From: Planctomycetota bacterium
GTDB taxonomy: Bacteria > Planctomycetota > UBA1135 > GCA-002686595
Reading direction: 5' to 3'
Assembly: GCA_029259635.1 (NCBI GenBank)
Contig: JAJDEU010000056.1
Coordinates: 124,001 to 188,000, forward strand
Length of the DNA stretch: 64,000 bases
Every line of letters begins with the position of its first letter. The stretch's first letter is position 1. Under the pieces are notes generated by a model, which ran no database searches, had not been told where the DNA came from, and saw only the letters and a program-made list of their open reading frames with translations. Below are positions 55,151 to 63,119 of the stretch, piece after piece. The position numbers and the translations under genes are program-made.

Positions 55151-56176
55151 ATGAAGAATTTCACCGTACTTGAGCTTGCCGGAGACGGAATCTCGGGCGA
55201 GCTCGCCGCGAGCGTCCACACCCTCGCTGCCGCGCTTCCCCTCGACGTTCACTTTTCAAAGATCGACCTCTCGCTCGCCAATCGCGAAGAGGTCGGCATG
55301 AAGCTCTACGACGGGGTGATGGAGCGGTTTTCCGAGCTGCGCGTCGCGATGAAGTACCCGACGGCGACGGAGGCCGAGAGCCCGAATCGCATCTTGCGGG
55401 ATCGCTGTGACTTCCAAGTGATCCATCGTCCGGTGATGACCTTTGACGGGGTTCAGACCAACTTCACTCAGAAGCTGGACATCGATGTCGTTCGCGTGGC
55501 GACCGGAGGAACCTACATGGACCGCGGTCGCCGAATCGGCTCCGAGTCCGCCGTCTCCCTTCGAGTCATCGAGCGCGGGCCATCGATGCACGCGGCTCAC
55601 TTCGCTTTCGATTTGGCTTCCGATTTGGGCACCAACGTCGTCTCGACCAGCAAGTACACGATTCAGAAGGAAGCCGACGGCTTGTTCGAGGAGTGCGTGC
55701 AGGAGGTCGCGGACATGCACCCGACGACTCGGTACCGGCGCGAGCTCTTCGACGCTCTGCTGGCAGGCATGATCCTCAACCCCGACCGCTACCGCGTCGT
55801 CGTCTGCCCTAATGAGTACGGAGACTTTCTCTCCGACATGGCCTGCGGATTGATCGGCTCCATTGGACTGGGCGACAGCGCTTCTTACTCCTTCGACAAG
55901 AACGGCGACATTCGAATGGCAATGTTCGATCCGTCCGGCGGCAGCGCCCCCGACATCGCCGGCAAAAACATCTGCAACCCGACCGCGGCTCTGCTCGCTT
56001 TTTCCTCACTCTTGCGGCACCTCGGAGAAGGTGAGCTCGCCAAGCTGGTGCGCAGTTCGATCAAGACTTGCATCGCCACGGATCGGAAGACGCGTGATAT
56101 CGGTGGCGGGCTCGATACCGACGAATTTACCCAGGCCGTCTGTGACGAGGTCTGCTCTCACTTGACGACGGCCTGA
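55151..56176 (+). CDS. Isocitrate/isopropylmalate dehydrogenase family protein
   Basis: A 341-residue beta-decarboxylating dehydrogenase relative. The C-terminal half is conventional: CPNEYGDFLSDMACGLIGSIGL, then the nucleotide-binding loop GGSAPDIAGKNICNPTAALLAF. The N-terminal substrate loop is unusual: where isocitrate enzymes have a GxxRSxNxxLR motif, this protein reads ESPNRILRDRCDFQVIHRPV. The Lys of the catalytic pair is in SKYTIQKEADGLF. It may act on isocitrate, homoisocitrate, tartrate or another 2-hydroxy acid. The length fits NAD-dependent members. ATG 55151 aligns with the family; upstream open frame is not coding. Confidence 0.85.
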   Translation: MKNFTVLELAGDGISGELAASVHTLAAALPLDVHFSKIDLSLANREEVGMKLYDGVMERFSELRVAMKYPTATEAESPNRILRDRCDFQVIHRPVMTFDGVQTNFTQKLDIDVVRVATGGTYMDRGRRIGSESAVSLRVIERGPSMHAAHFAFDLASDLGTNVVSTSKYTIQKEADGLFEECVQEVADMHPTTRYRRELFDALLAGMILNPDRYRVVVCPNEYGDFLSDMACGLIGSIGLGDSASYSFDKNGDIRMAMFDPSGGSAPDIAGKNICNPTAALLAFSSLLRHLGEGELAKLVRSSIKTCIATDRKTRDIGGGLDTDEFTQAVCDEVCSHLTTA

Positions 56177-56219
56177 TCGCGAGCCAACTCCACGGCGCGT
56201 TCCTCAGCGGTATCTCCAG

Positions 56220-57563
56220 TTGCGGTCCATCAAGCCACCCATCGACAAGAGTCCGCCCGACGGTCAGGACGTTCCGCGCCGAATCTGGAGTGGAACGGCT
56301 CTCCAGATCACCGGTCGCATTTTCGGATCGGGCTGCACCTTCGCCAGCCTGTGGCTCTGCGCGCGTTACCTTCCGATTGAAGAGTTCGGGCGCTACACCT
56401 TCTATCTAGCGCTCTTCGGTGTGCTCGATGCGTTGGCGGACTTCGGAACCGGCCAAGCGGCGATTCGCCTGACCGCCAACGAACCGCGCGCGCTCTTGCC
56501 CGTCCTGCGTCAGGCGCGCAAAGCCCGACTCTTCTCGTCGACGCTCGGCGTGCTGCTCATCGTGCTGTTCACGGAGCTGTTCGACGAACCGGGTCGTGGC
56601 TGGATCATCATGGCCGCTCTCTATCCGGTTACCCACACGCTCGAGCTCACGTCCACGGTCTTCAAGAACGAGATCGCCTGGCGCATCCCCGTCGTGATTC
56701 GCGCGTTCGCGAGCGCACTGCGCCTCGTCCTCGTCGCAGCCCTGCTCTTCTACGGCACCGACTCGGCACCCCAGGTTCTCTTCGCAACCGCGGTCGCCAG
56801 CGCCTCGGCCAACCTCCTGCTTCACTTCGTCTCGCGCCGCAAGCTCGACCACCGCGCAGAGCAGATAACTCCGAGCGCGAGCCTGCTGCGCACCTCCTTC
56901 CCGCTCGGCCTGGGAAGCCTCTGCGCGATCGCCTACTTCTACGTCGATAATCTCTTTATCCGTTCCCTCGAAGGCGAAGTCGAACTGGCGCACTACAACG
57001 CCGGCGTGCGCCTGCTCTCTTTCTTGATCATGACCGCTCAGCTCGCGAGCTCCACAGCCCTGCCATGGCTCATCCGCCGGTTCGAAGAGGGCAAGCTCGC
57101 CGCGGCCATCGCCAACCTCGGCCAGCCGCTCTTCGCAGCGGCCGGTCTAGTGTGCGGCCTCCTGACACCCTGGTCCGATCGGATCCTCAGCCTCGTTTTT
57201 ACCGAAGCCTTCGCGGCCGGGGCACCCAGCTTTCGCTGGCTGCTGGGAGCCGCGGCGATCATTCACGTGGGCGCCATCTTTGTCACCGCTCTGATCGTCA
57301 CGGGCCAGCAGAATCGCTTTATGGTCGTCGCCGCCCTCGGCTTGGCCCTCAACGTCATCGGGAACGCTCTGCTCGTCCCCTCGCTCGGAATTGAAGGAGC
57401 GGCGATCTCCACCCTAGCGACGGAGCTTCTCGTCTGCGTACTCTCGCTGGTCGTCCTCGTTCGAACCGGGTGCCGTCCGCTCTCGGTCAAACCGATGGGT
57501 TGGCTGGCCGGACTCGGCACTTACGCTCTCGGATTCGCGCTCAGTTCCATCGCGCTCGCTTAG
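56220..57563 (+). CDS. Polysaccharide flippase (Wzx/MOP superfamily)
   Basis: A 447-residue membrane protein with about 12-14 hydrophobic segments and the Wzx-type N-terminus (TALQITGRIFGSGCTFASLWLCARYLP, then EEFGRYTFYLALFGVLDALADFG). It moves lipid-linked oligosaccharide across the inner membrane for export. The gene starts with TTG 56220; no ATG fits. It is followed 24 bases later by a glycosyltransferase gene on the same strand, which supports a role in surface polysaccharide assembly. Confidence 0.88.
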   Translation: MRSIKPPIDKSPPDGQDVPRRIWSGTALQITGRIFGSGCTFASLWLCARYLPIEEFGRYTFYLALFGVLDALADFGTGQAAIRLTANEPRALLPVLRQARKARLFSSTLGVLLIVLFTELFDEPGRGWIIMAALYPVTHTLELTSTVFKNEIAWRIPVVIRAFASALRLVLVAALLFYGTDSAPQVLFATAVASASANLLLHFVSRRKLDHRAEQITPSASLLRTSFPLGLGSLCAIAYFYVDNLFIRSLEGEVELAHYNAGVRLLSFLIMTAQLASSTALPWLIRRFEEGKLAAAIANLGQPLFAAAGLVCGLLTPWSDRILSLVFTEAFAAGAPSFRWLLGAAAIIHVGAIFVTALIVTGQQNRFMVVAALGLALNVIGNALLVPSLGIEGAAISTLATELLVCVLSLVVLVRTGCRPLSVKPMGWLAGLGTYALGFALSSIALA

Positions 57564-57587
57564 TTCCCTTTCCCCAACCATCCAACC

Positions 57588-58739
57588 GTGCGAGTAGGCG
57601 TTGATTACCGACCAGCTTTGGTCAACCGCGAAGGCATCGGCCGCTATGTGCGCGAGCTTGTTCGGGGAATGATCGAGCTCGACTTCGATCGCAGCCTGAG
57701 TCTCTTCGGCTACACCCTGGCGCCCTCGAAGTTTTCTCGAATGGAGCTCGGCCTGATCGAGAGCCGTGCGGAACTCGTTCGGCTTCCTTGCCCTTCGCGA
57801 TGGACGCCGTGGTTGCTCCGAAAGCTAGGCAAAGGCGTCGACGATCTCGTCGGTGGTGCCGATGTCTATCACCACACTTATCTCGCGCCGCTCGCGGTTC
57901 GTGAGGCCAAAGAAGTGGTCACCATCTTCGACACCATCTATGCCATAGAGAACTCCGGCTTTCTCGAGCCCGAGGTGGGCCGCAGCATGACCGAGCGCGC
58001 AGCCGAGTTGATCTCGCGCTCATCACGAATTCTGGTGCCGACCGAGTTCGTCGGAGCTGAGGTGGTGATGACCTTTGGGGTCGTGCCCGCGAAAGTTTCC
58101 GTCACGGGTTTGGGTTGTGATCACATCGCGCGGGATTTACCGCCGGGCAAGCTGGAACGGGCGCGCGAGCCGTACATCCTGACCGTGAGTCGCGTAGACG
58201 GACGCAAGAATCACCTGCGGATCCTGGAAGCGTTCGAGCTGATGGTCGCCGAAGGTCTGCCGCACCGTTGGGTCATCTCGGGCACACCGGGATACGGCTC
58301 GGAGATTTTTGAACGCGCGCTCGCGAACTCGCCCGCAAAGCACCGTGTCGAGTGGCGCAGAAATGTTTCCGACGAGGAGCTCCCTCTGCTCTATGCGCAA
58401 GCCGACTGCTTCGTCTTTCCGAGCTTGAGCGAGGGCTTTGGATTGCCGCCGCTCGAGGCTATGGCTTGCGGTACACCGGTCGTCTCCAGCTGCGTGACCT
58501 CCTTACCGGAAGTCCTGGGCGAGGCCGCGTTCTTAGTCGAACCGACGGAGAGCGAACGAATCTTCGAAGCGACGCGGCGAGTGCTCACCGAACCCGCGTT
58601 GGCCGAAGACTTGCACCTGCGCGGCAAGCAGAAAGCGCGAGAGCACACTTGGCGCGAAGCCGCGCGGCACACCCTGCTCGCTTACCAGAAAGCGGCTGAG
58701 GATTCGGATCCGGGCGAGGGCGTGAGGCGCTCGCTCTAG
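57588..58739 (+). CDS. GT4-family glycosyltransferase
   Basis: A 383-residue retaining glycosyltransferase of the GT-B fold. The sugar-nucleotide site contains the E-x7-E pair Glu282/Glu290 in EGFGLPPLEAMACGTPVV, and VSRVDGRKNHLRILEAF is the linker to the C-terminal domain. The N-terminal domain opens with VDYRPALVNREGIGRYVRE, as in mannosyl/rhamnosyl transferases of the WbaZ-like group. It probably adds a sugar to the glycan exported by the flippase encoded just upstream. The start codon is GTG 57588. Confidence 0.93.
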   Translation: MRVGVDYRPALVNREGIGRYVRELVRGMIELDFDRSLSLFGYTLAPSKFSRMELGLIESRAELVRLPCPSRWTPWLLRKLGKGVDDLVGGADVYHHTYLAPLAVREAKEVVTIFDTIYAIENSGFLEPEVGRSMTERAAELISRSSRILVPTEFVGAEVVMTFGVVPAKVSVTGLGCDHIARDLPPGKLERAREPYILTVSRVDGRKNHLRILEAFELMVAEGLPHRWVISGTPGYGSEIFERALANSPAKHRVEWRRNVSDEELPLLYAQADCFVFPSLSEGFGLPPLEAMACGTPVVSSCVTSLPEVLGEAAFLVEPTESERIFEATRRVLTEPALAEDLHLRGKQKAREHTWREAARHTLLAYQKAAEDSDPGEGVRRSL

Positions 58740-59020
58740 CTTTTATTAAAGAACCCTTAAAGTCCGTCCGGTCTCAGCCCCCAAAGAGCGATTCCAAGGC
58801 GGCTCCAAAGCGTTCCTGGGTTCCCTCCCCTAATTTCCCTCCCCCGGTTGGCCCCCCGGTTAGGTGGGGTAGAAGCCCCGGTTAGCACGGGCAACCTTGC
58901 TGGAATTTGCGATCACCTATAGGGTTCATAGTCCCCTCACATCTACGGGTATCGACGCCTCACCCTCGTCCCCGCAGGTACTCACTTTCCCCTAGTCGCT
59001 TTTCGCGTCAGGAGCCTTTT
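58740..59020. other. Leader region of the secreted metzincin gene with CCCCGGTT repeats
   Basis: About 280 bases. It contains three copies of CCCCGGTT (58842-58849, 58854-58861, 58876-58883) and a C/T-rich stretch. A strong Shine-Dalgarno AGGAG (59010-59014) stands 6 bases before GTG 59021. A possible promoter (TTGCTG...TATAGG near 58896-58922) is weak. The repeats might form alternative hairpins with GGGG-containing neighbours (58865-58869). Confidence 0.4.
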
Positions 59021-61495
59021 GTGCAGACAGAAACTTTCCCAAATAACTGTGGAACCGATCTAGCCCGTTCCGTTCGCGGCCTCGTTCGCTCAGCGATGAA
59101 GCCCGCTCTGGTATCGGTCGCCGCCGCGCTCACTCTGGCAACCACCGCGTCCGCACGACAGGCCGACTACACGGTCGTGGGCATCGAGGTCAATCAAACC
59201 ATCCAGCTCGGAACCACACCGCTGATCGGAAACCGTTCGACGATGGTTCGAACGCAGATCGCGGCAACGGGAACGCCCGCAAAGGTCGATGGCCTCTTGC
59301 GAATTTTTGACGGCGGCGTTGAGACCGCAAACTCTCCGGTCTTTTCGGACAACGGACCGTTCAACGTTCCAGCAGTTCAGGCCCAAGGCTCGCTCGCAAA
59401 TACGCTGAACTTCACGTTCATCCCTCCCACCTCGAGCAATGTTGTCATCACCGTTGAGGTCAATCCTTCCGGTCCCAACTTCGCTGCCGAGACGAACACC
59501 GCCAACAACATCGGCACGACGGGGATCCTCGACTTCCGCGCGCTTAAAGTCGCGGAGCTGACCTACGTCAATGTCGACCTTGACCCCACCGGCGGTTCGA
59601 ATCCGAACCCCGCGCCCACGGCTCTCATTCAGCCCGGCAATGGCGACAACTTCCTGCAGGGAATCTTCCCGTCCTCGGACTGGTTCTATCACCGCTCCGA
59701 TTTTCCAACCAAGCTTTGGACCGCGTCGGTCGCGTCGAGCAGCGGCGGCTCTGCCTTGGTTTCATCGCTTGCGGTTGACCGTCAAATGATGGTCCCCATC
59801 CCGGATTACATCTACGGCTGGGTCCCCGGCGGCATTTCCTACAACGGGGTCTCCACCATTGGTGGACCGGCCTCGATGGGCAACTCTCAAAACTTCAAGA
59901 ACCAGCGCACTTTCGCGCACGAGATCGGTCACAACTTCGGACGGTCTCATGTTTCGACGAAGCTCCAGACCCACGGAATTGACGTCGAGGGTCACCTCAA
60001 TGAGACGGAGAACCTGCAGAAGCTCAAAGGTCCGACGCTCAACGACATCATGGTTCCTGGCCTGAATACCGACCAGGCATGGGTCGCGAGCACCAACTAC
60101 AACTTCTTCATCAACCACTCGACGTTCAGCCTCGCGGAGAGTGATGCGCCGACCGTGAGCGACGAGCCCAGCCTTATGATCGCTGGCCTCTGGAACAAAG
60201 CGACCGGCGAGATCCAGGTGACGGACAACGTGACCTTCCGCGGAGGAGAGCTCACGGATCCGGTCGACGAGCTCTCGGCTCAACTCGTCGTCAAGACCTA
60301 CCGCGACGGCAAGCTCAGCCAGGTACTTCCGATCTCGGCGCGCAGCAGCGCGGACGAGTGCAAGGGTTGCCAGGATCCCGCGACGGACGGCGTCGGCGAC
60401 GTCGAGCATCTCATCCCCTTCATGGCGGTCCTGCCGGCGAATCTCGAAGGCTACGGGCCGATTCAACGGGTGCTCGTTACCGACCCCTCAAAGAAGTCGG
60501 CCGCGCCTCATGACGCACGTAGGAGCCAGTCGGCCCCGAAGGTGGCTTTCCTCCCGACGATTGGCGAGACGGTTGGCGACACTGTCCGCATCGCGTGGGA
60601 AGGCTCAGATGCCGACGGCGACGAGTTGACCTATTACCTTCGCTACTGCCCCGACGGGGAAGAGCGCATGGTGCCGCTGGCAACTCCGACCAAAGCAACG
60701 GAGTTCACAGCAGACCTTCGACAGCTTCCGGGCTATGCCGATGGCAAGGGCTTCTTTGAACTGATGGCGACCGATGGTCTCAACACCACGCGTGCGCAGT
60801 CGGCTCCGCTCCGGTCAGCCTCCGACGCCATCGTGGGAAGCGATCCTTGGGTCGAGATCATGACGCCGGACACCAATGTTCGGTACAAGCAAGGTGCCAC
60901 GGTCATCCTGCACAGCTCGGGTTGGGATCTCGAAGATCGACACATCACGGGTTCCTCGTTGCAGTGGTTCTCCAGCTCCGACGGCTCGATCGGCTCAGGC
61001 CGACGCGCCTCGGTCAATACGCTGTCACCGGGTGGGCACATCATCTCGGTGGTAGCCACCGACTCCGACGGGATGACCAGCTCGGATGCTGCGTTCATCT
61101 TCATCACCGGGCGCTCTCTCCCCGATACGCAGAACTGCTACACCGACCTCGGCTTCGGTGGCCCGGGCACCGGCTTCATCCAAGCTTGTGGTGGTGACCT
61201 CTCGACGGGCACGACCTTCGACTTCTCATTGACTGGCTTGCCCAGCAATGCGAAGGCTTGGCTGATGGCCAGCAATACGATGAATCCGGTACCGGCCTTC
61301 AACGGGACCATCGTTCCGAATCCGGTGACGACTTTCCTCAAGATCCCGATTGACGTGAATGGCGAGCTCTTTGCTACCGGCCTCGACGGTGGCGGCGGTC
61401 CCATCACGTTCTTCTTCCAGGTCTACTACCTGGATGCGGCGCAGACCTTGGGTGTGGGTCTCACCAACGCGATTCAGATGGACTATCTGCCGTAA
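59021..61495 (+). CDS. Secreted metzincin-type metalloprotease with C-terminal glycine-rich module
   Basis: An 824-residue exported protein. The extended signal region ends in LVSVAAALTLATTASARQ. The motif HEIGHNFGRSH supplies the zinc ligands His300, His304 and His310 and the catalytic Glu301 (HExxHxxGxxH), and IMVPG about 50 residues on is a likely Met-turn: a metzincin. A CARDB/Ig-like strand domain precedes it (VEVNPSGPNFAAETNTANNI). Two Ig/PKD-like domains follow. The last 85 residues start CYTDLGFGGPGTGF and end NAIQMDYLP, a module I associate with many exported proteins of one planctomycete lineage; it may be a sorting or adhesion tag. GTG 59021 is chosen for its ribosome site; ATG 59096 is the alternative. 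A strong terminator follows. Confidence 0.87.
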   Translation: MQTETFPNNCGTDLARSVRGLVRSAMKPALVSVAAALTLATTASARQADYTVVGIEVNQTIQLGTTPLIGNRSTMVRTQIAATGTPAKVDGLLRIFDGGVETANSPVFSDNGPFNVPAVQAQGSLANTLNFTFIPPTSSNVVITVEVNPSGPNFAAETNTANNIGTTGILDFRALKVAELTYVNVDLDPTGGSNPNPAPTALIQPGNGDNFLQGIFPSSDWFYHRSDFPTKLWTASVASSSGGSALVSSLAVDRQMMVPIPDYIYGWVPGGISYNGVSTIGGPASMGNSQNFKNQRTFAHEIGHNFGRSHVSTKLQTHGIDVEGHLNETENLQKLKGPTLNDIMVPGLNTDQAWVASTNYNFFINHSTFSLAESDAPTVSDEPSLMIAGLWNKATGEIQVTDNVTFRGGELTDPVDELSAQLVVKTYRDGKLSQVLPISARSSADECKGCQDPATDGVGDVEHLIPFMAVLPANLEGYGPIQRVLVTDPSKKSAAPHDARRSQSAPKVAFLPTIGETVGDTVRIAWEGSDADGDELTYYLRYCPDGEERMVPLATPTKATEFTADLRQLPGYADGKGFFELMATDGLNTTRAQSAPLRSASDAIVGSDPWVEIMTPDTNVRYKQGATVILHSSGWDLEDRHITGSSLQWFSSSDGSIGSGRRASVNTLSPGGHIISVVATDSDGMTSSDAAFIFITGRSLPDTQNCYTDLGFGGPGTGFIQACGGDLSTGTTFDFSLTGLPSNAKAWLMASNTMNPVPAFNGTIVPNPVTTFLKIPIDVNGELFATGLDGGGGPITFFFQVYYLDAAQTLGVGLTNAIQMDYLP

Positions 61496-61513
61496 GCGTT
61501 CCGCTTCTCAAAC

Positions 61514-61565
61514 AAAGCGCCCGCCGGTTGCTCGCTCTGCGACACCGGCGGGCGCTTTCTGTTTA
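61514..61565 (+). terminator. Rho-independent terminator after the metzincin gene
   Basis: AAAGCGCCCGCCGG (61514-61527) and CCGGCGGGCGCTTT (61545-61558) form a perfect 14-bp stem around a 17-base loop, followed by TCTGTTT. It lies 18 bases after the stop codon. Confidence 0.9.
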
Positions 61566-61631
61566 AGCATCGAATTCGAGTGAAGCTCCGAGACGAATCG
61601 CGCACTCCACCGTTCGCGAGCCGGGCTCGTC

Positions 61632-62135
61632 TCAGAGCACCAGCACCATGTGATGCTCCGCCCAATATTTTCCGTCGACATAGAGAGCGCTCGGCTCGGT
61701 CCCCCACACGCGAAAGCCCAGCGCTTCGTAGAGCGACTGCGCGGCGCCCGCGTTCTCGTTGACCTCCAAGTGAATTTGCACGACCGCATCCAGCTGGCGG
61801 CCATGTGCGATCGCGGCTTTGACCAGCGCGGTGCCGAGGCCCCGATTGCGGAACGCCGGCGCGACATACATGCCCCAGATGGACAGGCGATGCCGAATCT
61901 TGAGCTTGCTCTCGCGGTAGATCCCCACGGAGCCGACTAGCTCGGGACTCCAGGCACCGATGACCACGTTGTCCGGCCCCATCGCGAGCCGCTCCTTTAC
62001 GATCCCTGCGTCCGAACCCATATCATCCTCCGGTGAAGAAGCGAACGCGCTCGGGGAATCGAGGAGCATCTCTCGACGCAACAGAGCACACGCCTCGGCG
62101 TCGTCGGGGGTCATGATCCGAATGGTGGGGTTCAT
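61632..62135 (-). CDS. GNAT N-acetyltransferase
   Basis: A 167-residue single-domain acetyltransferase. Strand beta-1 is IRIMTPDDAEACALLRREML, the central strand ends WGMYVAPAFRNRGLGTALV (the R/QxxGxG/A acetyl-CoA loop is RNRGLG), and LEVNENAGAAQSLYEALGFR is the usual motif B. The substrate is unknown; the pattern is that of general stress or amine acetyltransferases. An AGGAG lies just upstream of the ATG. It precedes no obvious partner, and the SDR gene ends 41 bases upstream of its start on the same strand, so the two may be co-transcribed. Confidence 0.88.
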   Translation of the reverse strand: MNPTIRIMTPDDAEACALLRREMLLDSPSAFASSPEDDMGSDAGIVKERLAMGPDNVVIGAWSPELVGSVGIYRESKLKIRHRLSIWGMYVAPAFRNRGLGTALVKAAIAHGRQLDAVVQIHLEVNENAGAAQSLYEALGFRVWGTEPSALYVDGKYWAEHHMVLVL

Positions 62136-62176
62136 CGCTCCTGCTCCTCTTTCGATCTCACCCGGGTGAGAGCCTG

Positions 62177-63022
62177 CTACTCATCGACTCGCGAGCGAAC
62201 CGCCGCGACGTCGATCTCTCCGTCCTTCCACAACGTCCTGCCCTCCATTCCGCCAGCCGCCGTGAGGATTTGACCCGACAGGTGTCGCGCGAGAGTGGGC
62301 GAGGACAGGAATACGATCGAGCGCGCGATATCTTTGGCGCGCGCAAGCTGTCGAACGGGCATCGTGCCAAGCGCGTGTTCGATCTTCGAAGGATCCTCGA
62401 GAGCGGGGCGCGCCATCTCGGTCACGGTCCAGCCCGGCTCGACCATATTCACGCGACCGTAGGGGTCCAGCGCGACGATCTCGTTCTTCAACGTTCGCAC
62501 GAGCCCGTAGAGACCCGCCTTCGAGAGCGAGTAGTCGGCATGATTGCGCTCGCCGAACTGGCCCGCCGTTGAACCGGTAAAGACGATCGAGGCACCGTCC
62601 TGATCGGCGCGTGGTCCAGACTCTTGGAGAGCCGCCAGAAAAGCTCGCGCTGTCCAGACAGCACCCAACAGATTCACATCGACAACCTCGCGAATTCGAA
62701 CTTCCGACAGTTGATGGAGAGGCTTGTCTTCCGGCGGCCAGATCCCCGCGTTCGCCACGCACACATCGATACGACCGAACCGTTCGACGATGCGCTGAAC
62801 CGCTGCGTCGAGATCTTCCGCGCGTTTCATATCGGCATGAACACACAGAGCGCGATCGGCATAGGTCTTGGTCGCCGTGCGGGCTTTCAACTCGGCGAAC
62901 TTCCGATGCCCCAAGAGCGCGACATAGGCGCCCTCGGCAGCGAACTCGTCCGCGATGGCGCGGCCGATACCTCCGGAGGCTCCCGTGATCAGAACGACTT
63001 TTTCTTTGAGTCCGGTATCCAT
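62177..63022 (-). CDS. Short-chain dehydrogenase/reductase
   Basis: A 281-residue SDR oxidoreductase. The cofactor loop TGASGGIGRAIA, the NAG of VANAGIWPP, Ser in VFTGSTAG and the catalytic YSLSK are all present in order. The EPGWTVTEMA segment fits the classical family. Most likely NAD(P)-dependent and similar to 3-oxoacyl-ACP reductase-like enzymes; the substrate is unknown. ATG 63022 aligns with the family start; 52 residues of extra frame upstream are not protein-like. Confidence 0.93.
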   Translation of the reverse strand: MDTGLKEKVVLITGASGGIGRAIADEFAAEGAYVALLGHRKFAELKARTATKTYADRALCVHADMKRAEDLDAAVQRIVERFGRIDVCVANAGIWPPEDKPLHQLSEVRIREVVDVNLLGAVWTARAFLAALQESGPRADQDGASIVFTGSTAGQFGERNHADYSLSKAGLYGLVRTLKNEIVALDPYGRVNMVEPGWTVTEMARPALEDPSKIEHALGTMPVRQLARAKDIARSIVFLSSPTLARHLSGQILTAAGGMEGRTLWKDGEIDVAAVRSRVDE

Positions 63023-63119
63023 GAATTCTTGCTCCGTTCGAGCGCTCGTGAATGGGCTTGGGAATCGAGCGTCCGAGAAGCGCGAGTGTACTTTCGCGGG
63101 CCACGCGTGGCCCTGGAGA

